7,016 nucleotides of DNA, from assembly GCA_044338255.1 (NCBI GenBank), contig JBIILZ010000158.1, forward strand, positions 1 through 7,016, in the 5' to 3' direction. Source of the stretch: CAIUVD01 sp044338255 (GTDB lineage Bacteria > Planctomycetota > UBA11346). The position numbers and the translations under genes are program-made. Shown piece after piece: positions 1 through 5,732 of the stretch; the first letter of the stretch is position 1, and each line of letters opens with the position of its first letter. The notes under the pieces were generated by a model, which had not been told where the DNA came from, searched no databases, and saw only the letters and a program-made list of their open reading frames with translations.

Positions 1-84
1 TAGCTGCAGTGAAATGACTTATGTACATTTTATTCATAATGAAAAGTCATAAGTGAAGGTGGTTGTTTAAACCCACGAAAAAAT

Positions 85-151
85 TGGCAGTTATCTCAAT
101 TTTCAGGGATGAGCGCATTGTGCGATGAAATGCTATAATTCCCAACTGCCA
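85..151. repeat. Nested inverted repeat (possible structured leader or operator)
   Basis: The outer arms are TGGCAGTT (85-92) and AACTGCCA (144-151), a perfect 8-bp match. Directly inside the right arm, TCCC (140-143) can pair with GGGA (106-109). At the centre, CGCA (114-117) and TGCG (121-124) form a small hairpin with a 3-nt loop. The three pairings are mutually compatible and would give one bulged stem of about 67 nt. The TATAAT box at 134-139 lies within it, so this could be an operator over a promoter rather than an RNA element. The function is unknown. Confidence 0.4.
131..139 (+). promoter_or_regulatory. Candidate extended -10 promoter box
   Basis: TGCTATAAT matches the TGn-TATAAT extended -10 consensus for the housekeeping sigma factor. 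No good -35 hexamer lies at the usual 16-18 bp distance, which an extended -10 can tolerate. If real, the transcript would carry a 5' leader of about 210 nt before the esterase start at 356. AT-rich DNA produces such boxes by chance, so confidence is low. Confidence 0.3.
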
Positions 152-293
152 GAAATCTAAGGGAGTGCAGTCAAGATCTATTTATTACGCATGGTTAACT
201 GGATGTATTCAGATGATCAGAATCATGGTGATTCCGGAAGATCCCTCAAATGGATACTGTTTGGTGATTAATGGACATGGAATTTCACCATAA

Positions 294-327
294 TTGACTT
301 AAAAAAGCAAAGAGAAAAACGAATAAT
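294..327 (+). promoter_or_regulatory. Weak promoter candidate close to the esterase gene
   Basis: A TTGACT hexamer (294-299) resembles a -35 box. The best -10-like hexamer downstream is AATAAT (322-327), giving a 22-bp spacer, which is too long for a good sigma-70 promoter. It is listed because it lies just upstream of the only strong ribosome binding site in this part of the window. It would give a leader of about 20-25 nt. Confidence 0.2.
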
Positions 328-344
328 TTAGTTATAAAGATCCT

Positions 345-358
345 GGAGCCTAACCGTG
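345..358 (+). promoter_or_regulatory. Ribosome binding site and GTG start of the esterase
   Basis: GGAG at 345-348 sits 7 nt before a GTG codon at 356-358. This supports GTG 356 as the start, and the start yields a complete signal peptide directly after it. Confidence 0.65.
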
Positions 359-1630
359 ACAATATATTCCAGCTTTCTCTGTATTCCTTCACTCTTGATT
401 GGCCTTGCCATTGCTGCAACAGCCGTGGATTTGGAGATTAAACAGAACCATCCTGACGGCATTTATGAACCAGGACAGACCGTCACCTGGACGGTGTCGG
501 CAACGGGCGAGGTGCCCGGCCAAATGCCTTATACGCTGAAATATACAGGCGGCCCGACGGTGACTACCACGGGAACACTCGCCTTCGCCGATGGCCGGGC
601 AGAAGTCAGCGCCAGTCGGCCTGATGCGGGGACGCTCCTCCTGAGTATTCCCCACGATGGCGTGACCAGCTACGGTGGCGTCGCCTACGACTGGACCAAG
701 ATCCCGGTCTCGGCACCGGCTCCCGAGGACTTCGATGCTTTCTGGACCGCCAAGTTGGCCGAACTAGCGACCGTGCCGGCCGACCCTCGGTTGGAAGAGG
801 TCGAGTCCGGTACGCCCGGGGTGAAGCTCTGGAAGATCACCATGGGCAACATCCGCGACAGTCGCATCCATGGGTATCTCGCCCGACCCGAAGGCGAGGC
901 CCCCTGTCCGGCCATGCTGGCGGTGCAGTGGGCCGGAGTTTATCCACTCGAAAAAAGCTGGTCGATCGCCTCGGCCAAAAGTGGCTGGATGGTCCTCAAC
1001 ATTATCGCCCACGACTTGCCGGTAGATGAATCGAAAGAGTTCTACGCCCAGCAGAGCGAGGGCGACTTGAAGAACTATCCTCATATCGGAGCCGATGACC
1101 GCGAAACCAGCTACTTCCTGCGCATGTACCTGGCCTGCTACCGTGGCGCCGACTACCTGACCCAGCGAGTAGACTGGAACAAGAAGGTCTTTTTGGTGCA
1201 AGGAGGCAGCCAGGGCGGCCTGCAGTCGATTGTGACCGCCGGCCTGCATCCGGCGGTCACCGTGATCACAGCCAACATTCCCGCCGGCTGTGATCACACG
1301 GCCGCCGACCTCAAACGCGCTCCCGGTTGGCCGGTCCTGGTCAATACCTGGTACGGCAAGGACCAAGTCAAGCTACGCAGCACCAGCCGCTACTTTGACG
1401 CGGTGAATTTCGCCCGTCGCATCCGTTGTCCGGTACTGGTCGGCATGGGCCTCATCGACGTCACCTGTCCACCCGATGGCGTCTTTGCCATGTACAACCA
1501 GATCAGTGCACCGAAGCGTCTGGTGATCATGCCGGCCGCCGCCCACATGGGCCCGCACGGTCCATACTATTCGGTAATGGGAACCTGGTGGGCCGCCGCG
1601 AAAGACGGCAAGCCACTGCCGATGGAGTAA
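356..1630 (+). CDS. Secreted acetylxylan-esterase-like (AXE1/CE7-type) carbohydrate esterase
   Basis: This is a 424-residue exported alpha/beta hydrolase, likely removing acetyl groups from a polysaccharide in the periplasm or outside the cell. Residues 1 to about 23 form a signal peptide: a short polar start, a hydrophobic run (LLIGLAIA) and an Ala-rich cleavage region. Residues about 25-118 look like an Ig-like beta-sandwich. The catalytic domain spans about 120-420, with the nucleophile motif GGSQGG (Ser285), an acid at Asp368 in GLIDVTCPP and a His at 397 in AAAHMGP. The order and spacing fit AXE1 (PF05448) esterases. Two CE7 signatures differ: the RGQ oxyanion motif is not seen (QWAG at 191-194 occupies the expected region), and the usual HE pair is His-Met. 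The true substrate may therefore not be acetyl-xylan. The gene is followed after 60 bp by the synthase/hydrolase fusion in the same direction, suggesting co-transcription and action on that polymer (inference). The first 120 bases of the gene are AT-richer than the rest. Confidence 0.85.
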   Translation: MTIYSSFLCIPSLLIGLAIAATAVDLEIKQNHPDGIYEPGQTVTWTVSATGEVPGQMPYTLKYTGGPTVTTTGTLAFADGRAEVSASRPDAGTLLLSIPHDGVTSYGGVAYDWTKIPVSAPAPEDFDAFWTAKLAELATVPADPRLEEVESGTPGVKLWKITMGNIRDSRIHGYLARPEGEAPCPAMLAVQWAGVYPLEKSWSIASAKSGWMVLNIIAHDLPVDESKEFYAQQSEGDLKNYPHIGADDRETSYFLRMYLACYRGADYLTQRVDWNKKVFLVQGGSQGGLQSIVTAGLHPAVTVITANIPAGCDHTAADLKRAPGWPVLVNTWYGKDQVKLRSTSRYFDAVNFARRIRCPVLVGMGLIDVTCPPDGVFAMYNQISAPKRLVIMPAAAHMGPHGPYYSVMGTWWAAAKDGKPLPME

Positions 1631-1690
1631 ACCCGGAAGCTGCCGCCTGGTTTCCGTCCCCCATTTCAAAATCAGCTATCCAGACTCACG

Positions 1691-4600
1691 ATGACCACCA
1701 CCGACATTGATGCAGAATCCCTGGCCTACGCCGGACGTCAGGGTGTCCTCTGCGCCCGAGTTCGCTGGACGTGGGTTCAGGCGCTGTGCGCCGTCCTCCT
1801 GCTGGCAGTCGTGGTGGTCGGAGCGGTTGCTCGGCCGGAAAGCACCTGGGTGGTCGGCAGCCTGGTCGTCGCCGTTTTGGTGGCTGCGACGGTCGGCCTC
1901 CGTCTCGTAGCGATGATCCTCACCGGGCTGCGTGATCCGACCCTGGTCGTACCATCCGCCGAACTGGCGGCCCTCGATCGCTCGGCCCTGCCGCGCTACA
2001 GCGTGCTGGTGCCGCTGTATCGCGAGCCCGAGGTGGTGCCGCACCTGTTGGCGGCGCTCGCGGCGATCGACTATCCGCGTGACCGTCTTGAGGTACAGAT
2101 CCTGATCGAACCAGATGATCTGGGCACACGCGCGGCATTGGAAGCGTGCGCCATGCCGGCGTGGATGCGGATCACCGAAGCGCCCGAGGGTCTGCCGCGG
2201 ACCAAGCCGCGTGCCTGCAACCGTGGCCTCGCCCTGGCCACCGGCGATCTGCTGGTGATCTTCGATGCCGAGGACCGCCCTGAACCCGACCAGCTGCTGA
2301 AGGCCGCCGCCGCCTACCGCCGATTGCCGGAGGACGTGGTCTGTCTGCAGTGCCGTCTCGATCATTACAATTCGCAACAGAGCCTGGCCTCACGCTGGGC
2401 CGCGATCGACTACCTGGTGTGGTTCCGCCTGGTGCTGCCGGGGATGCAGCGAATGGGTGCGCCGATTCCCCTGGGTGGCACATCCAACCATTTCAGGGTC
2501 GAGGCCCTGCGTGCCCTCGATGGCTGGGATCCCTTCAATGTCACCGAGGACTGTGATCTCGGCCTGAGGATCGTTCGGCGCGGCTGGCGGACCTGCATGC
2601 TGGCCTCGACGACCTGGGAGGAGGCGGTGACCACAATGCCCGCCTGGGTGCGTCAGCGTTCACGTTGGATCAAGGGCCATTTGCAGACCTGGATGGTGCA
2701 TTCTCGCCGTGGTGCACTGCGCTCGTTCGGGGCACGCAGCTATGTCCTCATGGCCCTGGGCACCGCCGGGCTGATAGCGACTCTGCTGATCAACCCGCTG
2801 GCCTGGACGGTGGTGCTGCTCTGGCTGGCGATCGGCTGGAGCGTGGTCGATGCCAGCGATCCCTGGTCGGTTGCCGGGTTGGTGCTCACCGGCGGCCTAT
2901 TGCTCGCCAACCTGGTGGTGGTTGGCATCAACGTTGCCACCTGCCTGCGCGTGCAGCGGCGCGATCTCCTGCCGGCGGCGATGCTCAGCCCGCTCGCCTG
3001 GGTCCTGCAGAGCCTTGCCGCTTGGCGCGCCGCCTGGGAGTTCCTCGCCCGACCCTTTCACTGGGAGAAGACCCAGCATGGCCAAGCCGTGCACGATGGC
3101 ACCGGGCTGGGGATCCGCAGCGGCCTTTTGGCCATGGTGGTGGCAGGATTCTGCGGATTGGGCGTGCTGCTGCTGGCGGGGGCGCGAATCAGGAATGATC
3201 TCCGACATCAGGCCGAAGTGGCGGAGCAGACCAAGCTAGCGCAACTGGCCGCGATGCCCGTCCCCGTGCAGCTACCTCTGCGCTATGTCCCCGTCGCCAC
3301 CACCGCCAAGGGGTTGGTGTCGATTGAAAATGGGCAACGCTCGAAGCTTTGGCAGGTGGTGACTGAGAAAGGCGCTCCGGCCAGTCTAGAGCCCATTCCC
3401 ATGCTCCGCGCCGAGGCGCGTTTTCCCGCCGAGCAGCTCGATCTGGTGAGTCGGGCACCGCGCGACCTCGGCGAGGTCGCCGCCCTAGCCTGCGATGTGC
3501 TGGTGGCGACCGACGCCCCCTACGATCTGCGGGTGCTGGTGCATTGGCGGGACGAGGACGGCCGCTGGTTCCAGCATCTCGCAGCCCAACGCCTGCTGCC
3601 GGGGACCTGGACCAGGCTCGAATTCCCCTTCCACGAAGCGGGCGTATGGCAGGCCTTCGAACATTCGCGCGACTGGCATCCAGACCTATTGCGCAGCGCG
3701 AGCGAGATCGGCCTCCACTTTCAGTCCGCCCTGTCCTATGCCGGCCCGCTGACGGTCGCCAACTTACGTTCGCTGCCGATGGCAGCTCCGTCTGTAGCTC
3801 CTGTGTGCACCCTGCAACAGCCGGCGATGACCACCGTCGCGGTGATGGCACGATGGCAGCTGCAAGCGGATCTCGGTCGCTCATGGACCAATCCGTTCGA
3901 TCCCCGCGAGGTCGCCGTCGATGCCGAATTCACCACCCCGTCTGGTGTTGTCGAACGCGTGCCGGGATACTACTTCCAGGATTACCAACGCAGCCTGGTG
4001 AACGGGGCCGAGCGCGTGACGGCGATCGGCGGGCCCGGTTGGCGCGTCAACTACCGCGCCCGCCAGCCTGGCATCCACCGTTGGCGACTGCTGGTTTCCG
4101 ATCACGCCGCCGCTCCCACGGCGGTATCGACAGGCGAGTTCACCGCCACGCCCTCGACACATCCCGGCTACCTGCGCCGCAGCCCGAAGAAGCCCGACCT
4201 GCTGATGCGTGATGACGGCAGCTTTGCCTACCCGATCGGCCAGAATCTGGCCCAAGCGGTGGACCTGGAACAGCCCTTCCCATACAAGTTCACGGTCCCG
4301 CCTGCCCAAGGCACGTATACGTACGATCGGTATTTCCAGGACATGGCCGGGGCCGGGATGAATCTGGCACGCCTGTGGATGACGCCCTGGAGTTTCGGTC
4401 TCGAGGGCAACCCACGCTGGCAGGACTTCCATGGCCTCGGACGTTACAGCCAGGCCAACGCCTGGCGCCTTGATCAGGTGCTCGATCGGGGGGAAAAACT
4501 GGGGATCGATATCCTCCTCACCTTGTGCCACCAATCGGAATTCAACACCAATTTCGGTAGCAAAGCGTGGTACGACAGCGCCTTCAACCCGCGCAATGGC

Positions 4601-5536
4601 GGCACCCTGCGTCGGCCAGAAGCCTTTTTCACCGATCCCGAGGTCCAGCTCCAGTACCAGCATCGCATGCGTTATCTGATCGCGCGGTGGGGTGACCGAC
4701 CCAACGTGGCGGCCTGGGAATTTTTCGGCGAAGCCAACCTCTTCCCGGGCTTTGATCCCGCCGCCTGCGCTCGTTGGCACCAGGAGCTCCTCACCTATGT
4801 GCGCAAAACCGACCCCTATCAGCACCTGATTTTCACCCATGTGCACAACTGGCAGCGGGGTCACGAACTCTGGGCGCTTCCCGGCATCGATTGTATCCAA
4901 GGCAACGGCTACATCCGTCCGCCCAACGACAGTCCCAACCATGTCCGCAACTTCGATCGTTACCTGGCGGAAGTGCAGCTGTACCGCAAGCCGGTGCTAG
5001 TCGCCGAATATGGTGGCCGTGCCGAACAAGGCGCCCCTTCGCATGACTACCTGGAGGCCCAGTTGCACAGCGGCCTGTGGGCTTCGCTGGTGCGTCCGTT
5101 CGCTGGTGTCGCCTTGCACTGGTGGTGGAACTTCACCGACGGCGCCCGGCTGTACGGACATTACAAGGGTCTTTCCCGTTTTGCGGCCGGCATCGACCGT
5201 CTCGAGCGCGACTACGCCCCCGCGCGGGTCACGCTCCAACCCAATGCGGGCCTCGTCGTGGCTGGCATGCAGGCAAAGGATGCGGGCTTTTATTGGGTTC
5301 ATGACCCCAGAATCTTTGAGCATTGGCAGGGATTGAAGCCCCACGCCGGGGCCGTGCTCCGACTTTCCGGACTGCGCCCAGGCCGCTATCGGCTGGAATT
5401 ATGGGACACCATGACCGGCAACGTGAACGAAGTTCGCGAGCTGAACATCGAGGGTGAGATCAGCATCGCACTCCCGACGATAAACCGCGACCTAGCGGTC
5501 AAGCTTCTGCCCAAGACTGATCCGACGGCGCAATAA
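1691..5536 (+). CDS. Membrane glycosyltransferase (GT2, cellulose-synthase-like) fused to a periplasmic DUF5060/GH-A-type glycosidase
   Basis: One unbroken 1281-residue frame joins a polysaccharide synthase to a glycoside hydrolase. Order: two N-terminal membrane helices (about 29-47, 53-78); cytoplasmic GT2 domain (about 100-340); helices at about 350-368, 370-385, 393-417 and 431-449; the FHWEKTQHG loop (456-464) resembling that of CESA-like/XagB-type synthases; a last helix (476-498); then about 780 residues predicted outside the cytoplasm. Counting helices from a cytoplasmic N-terminus puts the GT domain inside and the C-terminal part outside, which is self-consistent. No PilZ domain is seen, so BcsA-style c-di-GMP control is not evident. 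The start at ATG 1691 has no clear Shine-Dalgarno; translation may depend on the esterase gene 60 bp upstream. The predicted role is to polymerise and export a beta-linked glycan from a nucleotide sugar and cut or edit it as it emerges. The sugar is not predictable from sequence. The family calls are firm, the combined role is inference. Confidence 0.85.
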   Translation: MTTTDIDAESLAYAGRQGVLCARVRWTWVQALCAVLLLAVVVVGAVARPESTWVVGSLVVAVLVAATVGLRLVAMILTGLRDPTLVVPSAELAALDRSALPRYSVLVPLYREPEVVPHLLAALAAIDYPRDRLEVQILIEPDDLGTRAALEACAMPAWMRITEAPEGLPRTKPRACNRGLALATGDLLVIFDAEDRPEPDQLLKAAAAYRRLPEDVVCLQCRLDHYNSQQSLASRWAAIDYLVWFRLVLPGMQRMGAPIPLGGTSNHFRVEALRALDGWDPFNVTEDCDLGLRIVRRGWRTCMLASTTWEEAVTTMPAWVRQRSRWIKGHLQTWMVHSRRGALRSFGARSYVLMALGTAGLIATLLINPLAWTVVLLWLAIGWSVVDASDPWSVAGLVLTGGLLLANLVVVGINVATCLRVQRRDLLPAAMLSPLAWVLQSLAAWRAAWEFLARPFHWEKTQHGQAVHDGTGLGIRSGLLAMVVAGFCGLGVLLLAGARIRNDLRHQAEVAEQTKLAQLAAMPVPVQLPLRYVPVATTAKGLVSIENGQRSKLWQVVTEKGAPASLEPIPMLRAEARFPAEQLDLVSRAPRDLGEVAALACDVLVATDAPYDLRVLVHWRDEDGRWFQHLAAQRLLPGTWTRLEFPFHEAGVWQAFEHSRDWHPDLLRSASEIGLHFQSALSYAGPLTVANLRSLPMAAPSVAPVCTLQQPAMTTVAVMARWQLQADLGRSWTNPFDPREVAVDAEFTTPSGVVERVPGYYFQDYQRSLVNGAERVTAIGGPGWRVNYRARQPGIHRWRLLVSDHAAAPTAVSTGEFTATPSTHPGYLRRSPKKPDLLMRDDGSFAYPIGQNLAQAVDLEQPFPYKFTVPPAQGTYTYDRYFQDMAGAGMNLARLWMTPWSFGLEGNPRWQDFHGLGRYSQANAWRLDQVLDRGEKLGIDILLTLCHQSEFNTNFGSKAWYDSAFNPRNGGTLRRPEAFFTDPEVQLQYQHRMRYLIARWGDRPNVAAWEFFGEANLFPGFDPAACARWHQELLTYVRKTDPYQHLIFTHVHNWQRGHELWALPGIDCIQGNGYIRPPNDSPNHVRNFDRYLAEVQLYRKPVLVAEYGGRAEQGAPSHDYLEAQLHSGLWASLVRPFAGVALHWWWNFTDGARLYGHYKGLSRFAAGIDRLERDYAPARVTLQPNAGLVVAGMQAKDAGFYWVHDPRIFEHWQGLKPHAGAVLRLSGLRPGRYRLELWDTMTGNVNEVRELNIEGEISIALPTINRDLAVKLLPKTDPTAQ
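1988..2710 (+). other. GT2 catalytic module of the fusion (residues about 100-340)
   Basis: The module starts with the strand SVLVPLYRE. Its motifs are PDD (141-143), DAED (192-195), TED (285-287) and QRSRW (322-326). These are the UDP-binding and metal-binding aspartates, the catalytic-base motif and the QxxRW acceptor/processivity motif of processive GT2 enzymes such as cellulose synthase. The stretches PLGGTSNHFR (260-269) and STTWEEA (306-312) resemble the CESA-like/XagB branch. All expected catalytic residues are present, so the synthase is probably active. Confidence 0.85.
3188..3790 (+). other. Extracytoplasmic beta-rich domain between synthase and hydrolase (residues about 500-700)
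   Basis: After a charged, possibly helical segment (about 499-520), the sequence alternates hydrophobic and polar residues as in a beta-sandwich, with aromatic residues such as W554, W619, W626, W640 and W653. No named family is recognised. The look is that of a carbohydrate-binding jelly roll, and its place at the exit side of the synthase would suit guiding the nascent chain. Both the fold and the role are inferred. Confidence 0.4.
3803..5512 (+). other. DUF5060-like domain plus GH-A-like TIM barrel and C-terminal beta domain (residues about 705-1274)
   Basis: Residues about 712-818 resemble DUF5060, a beta-sandwich found before glycosidase barrels. The barrel runs from about 835 to 1165. 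Landmarks in clan GH-A order are R894 (NLARLW), H947 (TLCHQSEF), E1014 in WEFFGEAN as putative acid/base, Y1074 (GNGYIRPP), E1106 in VLVAEYGG as putative nucleophile and W1144-W1146. The two glutamates are 92 residues apart, plausible for strands 4 and 7. Residues about 1172-1274 form a small beta domain ending in GRYRLELWDTMTG, a style common at the C-terminus of such enzymes. The residue before the acid/base is Gly rather than the usual Asn. The specificity is unknown; an endo-acting glucanase-type activity is possible. Confidence 0.7.
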
Positions 5537-5732
5537 CCAGACCGGCATCGCGGTAGAGAGAAAGCATGATTCGGCCAAAACCGGGTGATTCTTCCTGCGT
5601 TCATCCCCACAGCGTACCCACCGAGTTTCGCTGTACATTTGACCTGACGGAACAGGCCTGGCAGATCGTCCCTCTCTATAATCGGCTGTCAGTAACATTT
5701 CGTAAGGCTGCGTCATTGATAGAGAAAGCGCC
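5537..5732. other. Intergenic region between the fusion gene and the sigma factor gene
   Basis: These 196 bp contain no gene. A 6-bp inverted repeat (ACAGCG 5609-5614, CGCTGT 5629-5634, 14-nt loop) is followed only by ACATTT, so it is at best a weak terminator. A TATAAT box follows at 5677-5682. The separation suggests the sigma factor gene has its own promoter. Confidence 0.5.
5677..5682 (+). promoter_or_regulatory. Candidate -10 box for the sigma factor gene
   Basis: A perfect TATAAT lies about 50 bp before the start codon at 5733. The -35 position, 17-18 bp upstream, has only a poor match within the CAGGCCTG palindrome at 5653-5660. A TTGACC at 5639-5644 is too far away (32 bp) to pair with it. 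Confidence 0.35.

Larger units (their letters stand above)
1..355. other. AT-rich non-coding leader upstream of the esterase gene
   Basis: This stretch holds no convincing gene. A hand count gives about 36% G+C, against well over 55% in the coding body. It contains a nested inverted repeat at 85-151, an extended -10-like box at 131-139, several GGTGA-type half sites between 225 and 290, a TTGACT box at 294-299 and an A-rich run just before the esterase ribosome binding site. A reading frame open from the window edge ends at TAA 50-52 and could be the last codons of an upstream gene, but 16 codons cannot decide this. The composition suggests either a long regulatory region or DNA of a different origin from the genes. 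Confidence 0.6.

Noticed and set aside
14..50. ATGACTT/AAGTCAT inverted repeat near the window start.
   Set aside because: It has 7-bp arms with a 23-nt spacer in AT-rich sequence, which is easily produced by chance.
65..72. GTTTAAAC palindrome with short flanking GTGG/CCAC.
   Set aside because: It is only 8 bp, the flanks are not symmetrical, and no role can be tied to it.
165..293. A 42-codon frame from GTG 165 in the AT-rich leader.
   Set aside because: AAGGGAG overlaps the GTG itself rather than preceding it at a useful distance, and the product resembles nothing I know. A frame of this length is expected by chance.
3881..4942. A 353-codon minus-strand frame, and other long minus-strand frames (for example 1676-2377 and 3189-3884).
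   Set aside because: They lie opposite the well-supported GT/GH coding frame, and long antisense frames are common in GC-rich genes. Their translations show no recognisable motifs.
5609..5634. Possible rho-independent terminator after the fusion gene.
   Set aside because: The stem is only 6 bp with a 14-nt loop and no U-run follows.
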